Source: a virus
Strand: one strand, 5' to 3'
DNA length: 43,750 bases
IMG/VR virus record: IMGVR_UViG_3300023284_001004
Coordinates: 1 to 43,750 of that record
The translations under genes and the position numbers were made by a program. The first letter of the stretch is position 1; each line of letters opens with the position of its first letter. The notes under the pieces are model-generated. The model ran no database searches. It had not been told where the DNA came from and worked only from the letters and a program-made list of their open reading frames with translations. This document shows positions 8,107-17,752 of the stretch, in pieces.

Positions 8107-9874
8107 CAAAAAGTTCATTGTTGAATATTTAATTAAAGCCCGTGACGCTTTTAGCCAAAACGCTAATAAGGTGACCGCATCCAATAAAAAACTAAACGAG
8201 TCCGTCAAAAAAATAACAAGAACAACAAGAAAACAAACATCCGTACTTAGAAATATCAAGGCCGTGATATTACGCGCAAAACGTAAATTGCGAGACTATC
8301 GAAAAGAAACCTTGCGAACTGAGAAAGCATCATCCAAATTAATCAAAACACTAAAAGGATTTGCCGTTATTGCTGTTGTGACGTTAGGCATAAGGGCTAT
8401 CATCTCAGAGGGATCAAAGCTTCAAGACGCTATGGCTGATTTATCAGCTATCACCGGTTCATCAGGCAATGATCTTGTTAAATTAAAAGGGCGGATAAAA
8501 GAGCTTTCTGTTGAATTCAAAACCATGCCTACAGAGGTGGCGGCAGCATTTAAGGCGGTTGCATCTGCAAAGCCAGAATTATTGAAAAACGCCGAGCTAT
8601 TAGCCGAGGTCACAAAACAATCATTATTACTTAAAGAAGCGGCAGGAATAGATACAGCACAAGCTGTAGACACATTAACGCGTGGTCTGAATATATTTAG
8701 TGCAGGGGCAAAAGACGCTGCAAAGTTTGTTGATATCCTTGCGGCTGGTTCAAAATTTGGATCAAGTGAAATCGGAAATACTGGCGAGGCGATGCTGATC
8801 GCGGGTGGCGCTGCCGTTGATGCTGGATTGAGTTTTAAACAACTCAATTCGGCTATTCAAGTTGTTGCGAAAGGTGGCTTTGTTGCCTCCCAAGCAGGAA
8901 CAGGTTTACAGGCAATATTCATAAGGCTAACCAAGGCGGGGTTTGATTTTAAGAAACTCGGTGTTGATGGGGTTATGTTCCAAGTTGCCAAAATGTTGGA
9001 TAAAGTAAAAGGTTCCGCAGCCAAGGCACAATTAAAATCGAAATTATTTGGTGAAGAGCATCAGAAAATTGCAGGCGCATTATTAAGAAATATTCCATTA
9101 ATCACTGAACTTGATTCAAAACTAGAACAGACCGGTGTTGCCGCTGAACAGGCAGCGATAAGAAGCGCCACATTAAGTAAATCCGCCGAGTTAATGAAAG
9201 TGAAAATGTCACTTTTGGCATCTGGAATTTTTGATAAAACGACTCCAGCACTTGCATTTATGACCGATTCGGTCAATACACTGTTATCAAGTTTTGATAA
9301 GTCGGATATAGAGGCGTTCTCACTGATTCTAACGGGCGTTGCCGCTGTGGCAGTGACGGCTGGAGCGGTTATTGCTGGTGCCTTCAAGGTTGTTTTTGGG
9401 GCGGTCAAGGTTGTACTGGCAGTTCTCAAAGGTATTGGTGAAATTATTGGGCAAGTGGCAGCGGCCATCCTGTCGCTTGATTTCAGTGCCTTTGATTTGT
9501 TTGAAAGCTTTAGCTTAGGGGGTTCGTTTTTAGGGATCTTTGGAGGCGATGATGAAATTGAGAAAGCGAAGGCTGTTGTGGAAGCTCAAGAGAATGCGGC
9601 AAAAGCACTTCAAAAAACGAGTCTACCCGCACTGAAACTTGTAGAAAACCAGAAAAAACAACAGACAACAAAAGCACTCGATGCACAGAGGAAATTACAG
9701 GCACAGCCCTCACAGCCGTTATTAAAATCGGTAGTCAAGACAGACATTAATAGTAGGGTTGATGTTGGTGTGAATGTGAGTCTTGATGAAGGATTAAAAC
9801 AAACCTCAACACCTTCAATCAATAGTACCAATATTCGACGTACAGATGTTGGGTCAACGGTGGCTGCCATATGA
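8099..9874 (+). CDS. Tail tape measure protein
   Basis: A 591-residue protein that sets tail length and probably leads DNA into the host. Residues 1-85 are basic and coiled-coil-like. A hydrophobic stretch lies at about 86-102. Residues 105-300 have the helical, Gly/Ala-rich pattern of phage minor tail/TP901-type tape measures (AVASAKPELLKNAELLAEV, GGAAVDAGLSFKQLNSAI). A second hydrophobic region lies at about 405-462. The C-terminus is Gln/Lys-rich and disordered-looking. Its length implies a fairly short tail, on the order of 90 nm if the usual rise per residue holds. Confidence 0.9.
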   Translation: MANKKFIVEYLIKARDAFSQNANKVTASNKKLNESVKKITRTTRKQTSVLRNIKAVILRAKRKLRDYRKETLRTEKASSKLIKTLKGFAVIAVVTLGIRAIISEGSKLQDAMADLSAITGSSGNDLVKLKGRIKELSVEFKTMPTEVAAAFKAVASAKPELLKNAELLAEVTKQSLLLKEAAGIDTAQAVDTLTRGLNIFSAGAKDAAKFVDILAAGSKFGSSEIGNTGEAMLIAGGAAVDAGLSFKQLNSAIQVVAKGGFVASQAGTGLQAIFIRLTKAGFDFKKLGVDGVMFQVAKMLDKVKGSAAKAQLKSKLFGEEHQKIAGALLRNIPLITELDSKLEQTGVAAEQAAIRSATLSKSAELMKVKMSLLASGIFDKTTPALAFMTDSVNTLLSSFDKSDIEAFSLILTGVAAVAVTAGAVIAGAFKVVFGAVKVVLAVLKGIGEIIGQVAAAILSLDFSAFDLFESFSLGGSFLGIFGGDDEIEKAKAVVEAQENAAKALQKTSLPALKLVENQKKQQTTKALDAQRKLQAQPSQPLLKSVVKTDINSRVDVGVNVSLDEGLKQTSTPSINSTNIRRTDVGSTVAAI

Positions 9875-11187
9875 CTGACATCATTCAATTAAAAGTTGCC
9901 AAATATAAAGGTGTTGAATTTTTATTTGAAACGGCCACTACTACTGGTGGCAATCGGTTAATTAAGTTTAATTTCCCAGGTTCTGATCGTCAGTCTATTG
10001 AGCGTCAAGGTAAGTTACCCCGATCCTATCCAATGACGATTTGGATACAACACGATAATTATTTTCAGGTTAAAGATGAATTACTCAGAGTTCTTGAGGA
10101 TGGTGAAAAGGGTGTATTGACACACCCGACTGACGGTGATATTGATAATGTAATTAATGGCGAATATCAATTAGTTGAAACAATCAGCGATTTAGGTCGT
10201 GGTCAATTAACGGTTACATTTGAGATTGATGATTCTGTCGGTATACCGATTCAGTCAGGTGACCTTGTTAGTCAAGTTCAATCCGCCAGTGATCTCTTAA
10301 ATACTCAATTGGCCGCCGACATCACTAATGATTACGAAGCATCATTGAATTTTTTGGGTAATTTTAATGATGCGCTCGATAACTTGAATGAGATTAGTGC
10401 AGCGATTAATTCAGCGTCAACGTTAGCTAATCCTATATCAAATTTAGCCGCTGATTTTACTAAAGCAATTACCACATTTAATAATTCAATCGGTAACTTA
10501 GTTCAATCGCCTACCGAATTGTCAAGTAGTATTAATGCCTTATTTGAATCGTTAAATAATTTGTATGAAACCCCAGGCGAAACTTTTAGAGTGTTAAAGG
10601 GTTTATTTGCGTTTGGTGAGGATGATCCGGTTATTGCGGTTGTGGCTCCCACCAATGCAAATAACACAAATCCAATCGCTGTCCCTAAAACAGCCGGTCT
10701 CACTGAGCGAAAGCGTAACAGAGATTTAATACGGGCTAACATACGCACTCAGTCATTAAGTTACGCGTATCTGAATACGGTTCAGGTTGACTTCAGCAAT
10801 ACTGATGATTTAGATCTAGTACAAGATGAGCTTGAAACTCAATACGCCAACATCAGAGATAATCAGACAATAAGCGGTCGATCGTTAAGTGGTCAGTTGA
10901 TAAGTGGCGAGCCTCGAAGCATAACCGATCAGCTAGTGAATGATCAATTGCTGAGCAATGAATCACTCGAATTGTTAGACCGTATCCGGGTACAGGCTCA
11001 AAAGACTTTTGATAATGTTCGGGTTAGTACTCAGTCAATCATCACCGTTGAGACACCACTGCGACCTTTATCAGCGATAGTTTTTTCCTATTATGGCTCA
11101 ACTGATTTGGTTGAGACTATCGCTGATTTAAACAATATCAATCAGAATGCATTTGTCGAAGGTGAGATCAGGATACTGACCGTATGA
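9871..11187 (+). CDS. Mu gpN-like tail/DNA circularisation protein
   Basis: A 438-residue protein coupled to the tape-measure gene by ATGA. The first 110 residues resemble the 'DNA circularisation protein N-terminus' family of Mu gp43 and SfV: a start with KYKGVEFLFET, then GNRLIKFNFPGSD and RQGKLPRSYPMTIW. In contractile phages this is a baseplate/tail component joining tube and hub; the name is historical. The centre is helical. The C-terminal end (VVFSYYGSTDLVETIADLN) has a LysM-like look. Confidence 0.8.
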   Translation: MTDIIQLKVAKYKGVEFLFETATTTGGNRLIKFNFPGSDRQSIERQGKLPRSYPMTIWIQHDNYFQVKDELLRVLEDGEKGVLTHPTDGDIDNVINGEYQLVETISDLGRGQLTVTFEIDDSVGIPIQSGDLVSQVQSASDLLNTQLAADITNDYEASLNFLGNFNDALDNLNEISAAINSASTLANPISNLAADFTKAITTFNNSIGNLVQSPTELSSSINALFESLNNLYETPGETFRVLKGLFAFGEDDPVIAVVAPTNANNTNPIAVPKTAGLTERKRNRDLIRANIRTQSLSYAYLNTVQVDFSNTDDLDLVQDELETQYANIRDNQTISGRSLSGQLISGEPRSITDQLVNDQLLSNESLELLDRIRVQAQKTFDNVRVSTQSIITVETPLRPLSAIVFSYYGSTDLVETIADLNNINQNAFVEGEIRILTV

Positions 11188-12287
11188 TAGAGCTCACTGT
11201 CAACGGCACCCCTTTCACTGATTTTGTATCGGCGAGTGTTACGCTAGCATTAGACACATTAGCTAATGATTTTACTTTTACGGCTTCTGCCGTTGGAATT
11301 TTCCCACCGTTCGGGGTAGGTGACAAGGTGGAAATAACAGTTAACGGCGTCAAGCGATTAACTGGGTTCATTGATGAAGTGAACGGTAGTGATCAAGAGG
11401 GATCGCACACTAACACGTACACTGGTCGAGATAAAACGGGTGATTTCATTGACTCTCAAATTAATCAGATAAATGATATCCGTGCCGATGATAGTCTAAC
11501 GTTGAAAAAAATCATTGAAATTGTTATCGCTGACCTGGGACAAAATCTTAAAGTTACTGACAACCTTGAACCGGCGCCGTTTAATAAAGCTGAAGATATA
11601 TTGTCACCTGAGGTTGGTCAAGAGGCGCTTGATTTTGTCACTCAATATGCGCGCAAACGACAAGCATTATTAACCTCTGATGCTGACGGTAACTTTGTAA
11701 TCACTCAATCATCACCCACTGAATCAGGGGCAGCCCTTCAACGCTTACAGGGTTCGGATTCAAATAATATTATTTCCCAATCATATAAAATTAACGGATC
11801 GGAACGATTCGCGAAATATATCCATAGGGGCCAGTTAGACCCCCGCGCCTTGAACTTTGCTGGTGATACTGACATTGCTACCATCGAAGATCAGGGCGCG
11901 GAGGTCGCCGATACAGAGATAAGAGATGGTCGACAACGTGTGGTTGTTGAATCCGAATCATATAGTTCGGCACAATTACAAGATCGAGCGAAGTGGTCAA
12001 AGCAGGTAGCAAAAGCCAGGGCTACAACGTTCAGATGTGTGACTAAAGGCCACAGTAAACCTGATGGCGGGGAATGGGAAGAGAACACACTTGTTCAGAT
12101 CAACTCAGATGTTGCTAATATAAGTCGTAAAATGTTAATCAATACACTGACATTCTCGCAAAGTGAGGGGCAGCAGACTGTTACATCCTTTGAGTTTGTT
12201 GAACGTAACGCTTTTACCATTGATGAGAAATTGTTGGCACAGCGTCCTGTAGGAGACCAGAACGATGCTTTCAAGTCTTTGGGGTAA
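11184..12287 (+). CDS. Baseplate hub protein (Mu gp44/gpP-like)
   Basis: A 367-residue protein starting in an ATGA overlap. The first 100 residues (IELTVNGTPFTDFVSASVTL, then VGDKVEITVNGVKRLTGFIDEV) are the beta-barrel start of gpD/gp44-type hub proteins. The middle has the TYTGRDKTGDFIDSQI pattern common in Mu gpP. Three copies would form the hub on which the spike sits. It overlaps the next gene, the spike, by 23 bases, keeping Mu order. Confidence 0.85.
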   Translation: MIELTVNGTPFTDFVSASVTLALDTLANDFTFTASAVGIFPPFGVGDKVEITVNGVKRLTGFIDEVNGSDQEGSHTNTYTGRDKTGDFIDSQINQINDIRADDSLTLKKIIEIVIADLGQNLKVTDNLEPAPFNKAEDILSPEVGQEALDFVTQYARKRQALLTSDADGNFVITQSSPTESGAALQRLQGSDSNNIISQSYKINGSERFAKYIHRGQLDPRALNFAGDTDIATIEDQGAEVADTEIRDGRQRVVVESESYSSAQLQDRAKWSKQVAKARATTFRCVTKGHSKPDGGEWEENTLVQINSDVANISRKMLINTLTFSQSEGQQTVTSFEFVERNAFTIDEKLLAQRPVGDQNDAFKSLG

Positions 12288-12801
12288 AATCACCGGCGCT
12301 GATAAGAAGTTGACAGTACAGGATCAACAGGGTTCCGTACTGGGTCGTATTGGTGATTATACGATTGTTTTTCCTTACGGTCTTAGTACTGACTTACCTA
12401 ATGATGCGATGTTCAGGGTGATAGCACCGGGTGTTGCTATTCCTTGGAATATTGATCGACCATCCGATGGGGTAAGGGGTGAACCCATGTTCTTTCATCC
12501 TTCGACTAATACGCGCATAATCGCCCGCAATAATGGTGATTTAGATATTATTGCTGAACAAGTGGAAGGTGCCAATGGTAATATAAATATCACTTGTAAT
12601 CAGGCCAATGTGATAGCCGTGGATAGTGTCAATATCACAGCGCCTTTAACGAAAGTAACGGGAGATTTTCAAGTGACAGGGTCGACCACACTAAGCGCTA
12701 CCGTGACCAGTAATGGTAAAGATATCAGCGATACTCATGGTCACGCGCAAGCTAATGACTCGGCGGGCGATTCGCAAGCAAATATTAGCGGGGTTCTATA
12801 A
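12265..12801 (+). CDS. Baseplate spike protein (Mu gp45-like)
   Basis: A 178-residue protein inside the end of the hub gene, with an AGGAG site nine bases before its ATG. Residues about 15-90 form the OB-like base. The remainder is beta-helical (ITAPLTKVTGDFQVTGSTTL). Near the C-terminus lies DTHGHAQ, an H-x-H pair like the iron-binding apex of gpV/gp45 spikes that punctures the outer membrane. This points to a Gram-negative host, as an inference. Confidence 0.85.
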   Translation: MLSSLWGKITGADKKLTVQDQQGSVLGRIGDYTIVFPYGLSTDLPNDAMFRVIAPGVAIPWNIDRPSDGVRGEPMFFHPSTNTRIIARNNGDLDIIAEQVEGANGNINITCNQANVIAVDSVNITAPLTKVTGDFQVTGSTTLSATVTSNGKDISDTHGHAQANDSAGDSQANISGVL

Positions 12802-13253
12802 TGACAACCGATGTTATTTTAAATACCGATAGGGGTTATTATGATTTTGATTGGACTGAAACCGGCGATATATCGACAGCAGAAGTACTGGACACAGCTA
12901 TATTAATGTCGATCTTTGAAGAGATGCGTGCTACCCCTGCCGAAATCCCTGACGCTAGAAGCCGTCGAGGTTGGTTGGGTAATGAATCAACGCCGGGATT
13001 TGAGCAAGGCTCAAAAACCTGGCTGTTCGAGCAGGAGCGAATTACCGGCAGCGTATTAGCTGAGCTTGGTGTCATCGTCAGAAATGGCTTACAATGGCTT
13101 ATCGATGATGATATTGCGGTTAGTGTTGAGGTTGAACAGCCATTCTTCCAAAATGGTAATGTATGTGTATTTATTAATTTAGGTCGTGACGGATCGCCTG
13201 TTGATCGACGTTTTTTTGAGATTTGGAATAATACAGGAAATAATTTTTCATGA
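12801..13253 (+). CDS. Baseplate wedge protein (Mu gp46/gp25-like)
   Basis: A 150-residue protein starting in a TAATG overlap with the spike gene. It contains the family pattern of phage GP46: DARSRRGWLGN near residue 52, followed by GSKTWLFEQERIT and a C-terminal beta section (VSVEVEQPF). It forms part of the wedge that joins the sheath to the baseplate. The next gene, the J-like wedge, starts in an ATGA overlap. Confidence 0.85.
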   Translation: MTTDVILNTDRGYYDFDWTETGDISTAEVLDTAILMSIFEEMRATPAEIPDARSRRGWLGNESTPGFEQGSKTWLFEQERITGSVLAELGVIVRNGLQWLIDDDIAVSVEVEQPFFQNGNVCVFINLGRDGSPVDRRFFEIWNNTGNNFS

Positions 13254-14800
13254 GCGTAAGCACGCCAGATAGCTCAACACAGGTCGAAGATCGTATAAAA
13301 GCCGATGTTCAGCGTGAGGCGCCTGATTCTAATCCTTATATTGCTACTCACTGGTTGCGGTCGTTAATCGCCGGTATTGCTCGACGTATATTTGACTTTT
13401 ATCAAGACCTGACACGAACTGAATTACGTCTATTTCCCGATACCGCTGATGATGAAACGGCGATCCGATGGGGTCAAATATTTGTCGGGCCTGAAAATCC
13501 CGCAACCAGTGCGACAGGTAATGCCGTGGCGACGGGTACAGCGGGCGGCATTCTTGCGCCTGGCGACTCAATGACAGCAGGCGGCAATGAATACACCGTT
13601 ATTACTGGCGCGACCATATCCGATCAAGTCCTTAGCGTATTATCAATAACCCGCAGTGGTGCGACAGCGACGGTGACGACAGTTGATAACCATGGTTTGG
13701 CATCGGTGGTACCCGTAACAATTGCCGGTGCTGATCAAGCCGAATATAACGTGACTGATACAACTATTGTCGTCACAGGGTTGGACACATTTACTTATCA
13801 GGTCACGGGGTCACCTGTATCTCCTGCGACCGGCACCATCACATCCGCTTTCACGTCAGCGAGTGTTGGAATTCAATCAGTTGAGACCGGTGCGGCAACT
13901 AATCTTGATCTAGACACCCCATTATCGCTACAAAGTCCCATCGTTAATGTTGACGATACGTTGACGGTAGACTTCGGTGCTGTAGGTGGTGGTGCCGATG
14001 AGGAAATCCTAACCGAATACCGCGCACGATATCTTGAAAAAATACGTAATCCCGTAGCGCATTTTAATGAATCTGATATCACTGCACAAGCAAAAACCAT
14101 TACAGGCGTAACTCGCGTTTTTGTCGAACCAGCAGGCACAGAGATTGGTACAATAAGCGTTAGTAGCATTACCCGTGTTGGTCAGGTCGCGACTGTGACT
14201 ACAGCCAGTCCTCATGGCTTCGATGATGGGCAAACCACTACCATCGCGGGGGCTGTTGAGACTGAATACAATGTGAATGCTGCTAGAATCATCATTGAAA
14301 GTACAACTGTTTTTCATTATGTACTTACAGGATCGCCATCAACGCCCGCAACAGGTACTATTACGTCGACCACCTCCGTTCCGTTAGGTCAAGTGCGCAC
14401 TTTCTTCATGCGTGATAATGATCCTGATCCTATTCCTACAGCGTCAGAAGTTGATACTGTCACAGATAAGATTAATGAGATTTTACCAGCTAACACTTCA
14501 GTCAACGATAATATTGTTTCAGCGCCGACCGCTGTTCCGGTTGATTACACATTTACTGAGTTGACGCCGAATACTTCAACCATGCGAACAGCAGTTGAAG
14601 CTAACATTACCCAATTTCACGATGAGGAGACTGTGGTCGGTGTTGATGTTGATGAGGATGCTTACCGGGCAGCTATTAAAAATACTGTTGATCCTGACAC
14701 GGGTGACACGGTGTTGAGTTTTGACCTATCAACACCGTCAGGTGATATCACTATCAATAGCGGACAGATAGCCACTAAGGGCACGGTGACATTCACATGA
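13250..14800 (+). CDS. Baseplate wedge protein J-like (Mu gp47), with two inserted HGL beta-domains
   Basis: A 516-residue baseplate J-family protein. The N-terminus (residues 1-125), middle (205-300) and C-terminus (390-516) are family-like, including the helical LTEYRARYLEKIRNP segment. Two insertions of about 70 residues each, at 131-200 and 305-376, are similar to each other: TATVTTVDNHGL...VTIAGADQAEYN...FTYQVTGSP and VATVTTASPHGF...TIAGAVETEYN...FHYVLTGSP. The same fold appears nested in the protein at 4145. The insertions likely decorate the baseplate periphery. ATGA overlaps bound the gene on both sides. Confidence 0.85.
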   Translation: MSVSTPDSSTQVEDRIKADVQREAPDSNPYIATHWLRSLIAGIARRIFDFYQDLTRTELRLFPDTADDETAIRWGQIFVGPENPATSATGNAVATGTAGGILAPGDSMTAGGNEYTVITGATISDQVLSVLSITRSGATATVTTVDNHGLASVVPVTIAGADQAEYNVTDTTIVVTGLDTFTYQVTGSPVSPATGTITSAFTSASVGIQSVETGAATNLDLDTPLSLQSPIVNVDDTLTVDFGAVGGGADEEILTEYRARYLEKIRNPVAHFNESDITAQAKTITGVTRVFVEPAGTEIGTISVSSITRVGQVATVTTASPHGFDDGQTTTIAGAVETEYNVNAARIIIESTTVFHYVLTGSPSTPATGTITSTTSVPLGQVRTFFMRDNDPDPIPTASEVDTVTDKINEILPANTSVNDNIVSAPTAVPVDYTFTELTPNTSTMRTAVEANITQFHDEETVVGVDVDEDAYRAAIKNTVDPDTGDTVLSFDLSTPSGDITINSGQIATKGTVTFT

Positions 14801-15393
14801 CCACTCGCCACAGTTTAAACCAACATGCTCGGTCATTGGCTGATTATCTGCCCAATGGTCGTATGTTTGAGGCAAAAAACATTGGTGATTCTAATTTTAG
14901 ACAACTGATCAAAGGGTTGTCAGGTGAGTTATTCACTGCTGAGGGCTATCTAATTACATTGGAAAAGGAATATTTCCCAGACCTAACGAATCTATTCTTA
15001 AGTGAATGGGAGCAAGCGTTAAGTATTCCTGATGATTGCTTTACAGGCACGGGCACTAATGATGAACGCCGACGTGATATTATTGTCAAGTTATCAGCAT
15101 TGGGTGTTCAGACCGCTGATGATTTTGTTGAACTAGGTGAGTTATTTGGCGTTGACATCACTATCACGACAGGCAGTGAGGCCGGCAGTTTCCCGATGTC
15201 GTTTCCCTTGATATTTTTCAATACGCCAGGTGATTCAAGATTTACGATTATTGTCAATTTTCCGCTGCCAACGGGTGGTTTTTTTGTATATGATTTCCCT
15301 ATTATTTTCGGTGATGCCACCCAGTCAACTCTACGATGTTTATTTTCCAAACTGAGGCCCGCCAATTGTCAAGTGATATTCAGGAGCGCGTAA
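14797..15393 (+). CDS. Mu gp48-like baseplate/tail protein (DUF2313)
   Basis: A 198-residue protein of the Mu gp48 (YmfQ, DUF2313) type: N-terminal SLADYLPNGRMFEAKNIG, then FTAEGYLITLEKEYFPDLT and SEWEQALSIPDDC. It probably connects the baseplate wedge to the tail fibre, and it is followed directly by the fibre gene. ATGA overlap with gp47-like gene upstream. The C-terminal CQVIFR is also family-typical. Confidence 0.85.
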   Translation: MTTRHSLNQHARSLADYLPNGRMFEAKNIGDSNFRQLIKGLSGELFTAEGYLITLEKEYFPDLTNLFLSEWEQALSIPDDCFTGTGTNDERRRDIIVKLSALGVQTADDFVELGELFGVDITITTGSEAGSFPMSFPLIFFNTPGDSRFTIIVNFPLPTGGFFVYDFPIIFGDATQSTLRCLFSKLRPANCQVIFRSA

Positions 15394-16857
15394 ATGCAAG
15401 ATTTAAATGATAAGGTCAATAATGGTGGTGCATCAGCTGCGGGGCAACTTGATGCTGATGAATGGAATCAAATACCTACTGAGATTCAAAATGTCATTGA
15501 AGGATTAGGAATAACGCTTTCAGGTGGTGATCTGAATCAACTAGGTAAAGCGATTGCTGGTTATGTGGCGAACGGTGATTTTTACATTGATAGCGGTATA
15601 GCCAATGCCTATGATTTGGCGGTGGTAGGCTCTAAGCAAGCCCCGACAGAATACACTGACGGTGCGACTTTTCGATTCATTCCGACTAATACTAATACGG
15701 ATTCATCCACAGCGATTGTTGCATCACTGGGAATTAAAACCATCAAAGGAGTGGACGGGGATAATCTAGTCGGAGGCGAATTAGTCGTCGGCACTGAAAT
15801 GAGTTTAGTGTTTGATGCAGGTGGTGATATATTAAAATTAATCCCTGTACTCGATAATGCTACTTTTGTTAATGTAAAAAGTGGAAGAAAAAATTATATT
15901 ATTAATGGTGATTATGACATTTGGCAAAGAGGGACAAGCGGTTTAGTAATAGATGGTTTTTTAGCTGATCGCTGGTTAGATTCTGGTACCGGAGGTACTT
16001 CTTTTACTATATCTCAGCAATCATTTACGCTTGGTCAAACAGTAGTTCCTAATAATCCAATATTTTTCCATCGGGCTGTAGTCACTACCGGTTCCGGTGC
16101 TGGGGATCGGTTTAGAAAAATACAGAGAATAAAAGGTGTTTCTTCTTTATCGGGAAAGGTGATTACTGTATCTTTTTATGCTAAAGCTGATTCAGCAAAA
16201 GATATGTCTGTGGAATTTTTACAAAATTTCGGTACAGGAGGATCACCGTCATCAGAGGTGACTGCTATCGGGGTCACTAAACTGACTCTATCCGCTGTGT
16301 TTCAAAGATTTACAGTAACCGTAGCAATCCCTAGTGTTAGTGGAAAAACATTGGGTACAGATTCAAACGACTACCTAGAGTTTGCTCGATGGTTTGATGC
16401 CGGATCTGATTTTGATGCCCAAACGAATAGTCTTGGTAATCAGTCCGGCACTTTCGATACATCTCAGGCACAATTGGAAGATGGGACCATAGCTACAGAT
16501 TTTGAATATAGAACCGAGTCCGAAGAGTTATTATTATGCGAACCTTATTTTGAAAAAAGTTATGATTTAACGGTTGACCCAGGAACTGTAGCAACAGAGG
16601 GCCGCGTGCTTGAAATAGAAGTTAGAAATTTAGCGACTCAAACCGCTGGCGTCTCATTTAAAACACGAAAAATAGGAATACCTACTATTGTAATTTTTTC
16701 ACCTGCGACAGGTGCCTCCGGTTTTATAAGTAATAACGGCGATAAAGCGACTACTGCGAGTTTCCCATCAGAAACTCGAATTGATAATTTATCTATTACG
16801 GGTGGAACACTTTCTTTCCCTAGTTTTTATCATTGGACAGCAGAAAAAGAGCTTTAA
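15394..16857 (+). CDS. Tail fibre protein with variable receptor-binding module
   Basis: A 487-residue fibre protein. Residues 1-160 are the conserved attachment part and shaft start. From about residue 162 (base 15877) it reads SGRKNYIINGDYDIWQRG, then a long beta-sandwich region with FDTSQAQLEDGTIATDFEYR, features of carbohydrate-binding C-terminal modules in many phage fibres. After 15877 the DNA is more AT-rich and uses AGA/AGG arginine codons more than the baseplate genes, suggesting module exchange. AGGAG site precedes the start. No separate fibre chaperone gene is visible downstream. Confidence 0.8.
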   Translation: MQDLNDKVNNGGASAAGQLDADEWNQIPTEIQNVIEGLGITLSGGDLNQLGKAIAGYVANGDFYIDSGIANAYDLAVVGSKQAPTEYTDGATFRFIPTNTNTDSSTAIVASLGIKTIKGVDGDNLVGGELVVGTEMSLVFDAGGDILKLIPVLDNATFVNVKSGRKNYIINGDYDIWQRGTSGLVIDGFLADRWLDSGTGGTSFTISQQSFTLGQTVVPNNPIFFHRAVVTTGSGAGDRFRKIQRIKGVSSLSGKVITVSFYAKADSAKDMSVEFLQNFGTGGSPSSEVTAIGVTKLTLSAVFQRFTVTVAIPSVSGKTLGTDSNDYLEFARWFDAGSDFDAQTNSLGNQSGTFDTSQAQLEDGTIATDFEYRTESEELLLCEPYFEKSYDLTVDPGTVATEGRVLEIEVRNLATQTAGVSFKTRKIGIPTIVIFSPATGASGFISNNGDKATTASFPSETRIDNLSITGGTLSFPSFYHWTAEKEL

Positions 16858-16889
16858 TGAATTGATAACATCAAAAGAGATATACCATA

Positions 16890-17282
16890 ATGACGTATGC
16901 ATTAAGCACCCGATCAAAACAACGGATAAAAGGCATTGACTCACGTATGATTGAAATCGCAGATCTGGCTATCATATTAACCGCCATTGATTTCGGTATT
17001 CCTAAGGACGGCGGCACACGTACCGCTGAGCGTCAGCGTGAATTATTCGATCAAGGACTGTCGAAGTGTGACGGTATTGATCGACCCAGTTACCACCAGA
17101 AAGGTATGGCGCTAGATTTCTTTGCATATGTTGATAATAAAGCTAGTTGGAATGAAACACACCTCGCTATGGTGGCGACAGCATTTTTACAATCGGCATC
17201 ATTCCTTGGTTATAAACTTCAATGGGGTGGCTTATGGCAGAGATTTCGCGACATGCCACATGTTCAATTACTGGATGATTAA
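16890..17282 (+). CDS. Endolysin, M15-family peptidase (L-alanyl-D-glutamate/D-Ala-type)
   Basis: A 130-residue zinc peptidase that would cut the peptide stem of peptidoglycan. The M15 pattern is clear: GTRTAERQ with R44, S67-x-H69 and D76 in SYHQKGMALDF, and the C-terminal D121-x-x-H124 in RDMPHVQ. No signal peptide is seen, so it needs a holin for release, and a GTA-type holin gene follows three bases downstream. It lies after the fibre gene at the end of the late region. Confidence 0.88.
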   Translation: MTYALSTRSKQRIKGIDSRMIEIADLAIILTAIDFGIPKDGGTRTAERQRELFDQGLSKCDGIDRPSYHQKGMALDFFAYVDNKASWNETHLAMVATAFLQSASFLGYKLQWGGLWQRFRDMPHVQLLDD

Positions 17283-17285
17283 TCT

Positions 17286-17750
17286 ATGAGTTTTGACCCA
17301 CTAAGTGCAGCGTTGGATTTGGGGAAAATCGCTATTGATAGATTTTTCCCTGACCCTATTGAAAAGGCTAAAGAGTTACGGAAGTTGGAAGAGTTGCACC
17401 AACAAGGAGATCTTGCCGAACTTAATTCACACGTTCAATTAATGGTTGGACAGCTGAAAGTTAATGTTGTCGAGGCCGCACATAAGTCAATTTTCGTGGC
17501 CGGTTGGCGGCCTTTTATCGGCTGGGTAGGTGGTTCAGCACTAGCTTATAAATTTCTCATCTATCCGTTAATTGGATGGGGTTGGACCATCGCTCAAGTC
17601 TATGAGAAGATCCCCGAAGGTGTAGTTATGCCACCAGCGATTGACGCTGCGGCGCTTTATCCCATCATATTAGGAATGTTAGGTATTGGCGCACAACGCA
17701 GTTATGATAAATCGAAAGGTACACACACAAATTCAATCAGAGGACGATAA
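17286..17750 (+). CDS. Holin, GTA-type three-membrane-segment family
   Basis: A 154-residue protein resembling the 'holin of 3TMs' family of gene-transfer agents and phages. Residues 1-65 form a helical, amphipathic N-terminal part. Then GWRPFIGWVGGSALAYKFLIY, a family hallmark, starts the first membrane segment. A second segment (LIGWGWTIAQVY) and a third (ALYPIILGMLGIGAQRSYD) follow. The partner is the endolysin just upstream. Confidence 0.8.
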   Translation: MSFDPLSAALDLGKIAIDRFFPDPIEKAKELRKLEELHQQGDLAELNSHVQLMVGQLKVNVVEAAHKSIFVAGWRPFIGWVGGSALAYKFLIYPLIGWGWTIAQVYEKIPEGVVMPPAIDAAALYPIILGMLGIGAQRSYDKSKGTHTNSIRGR

Positions 17751-17752
17751 TC

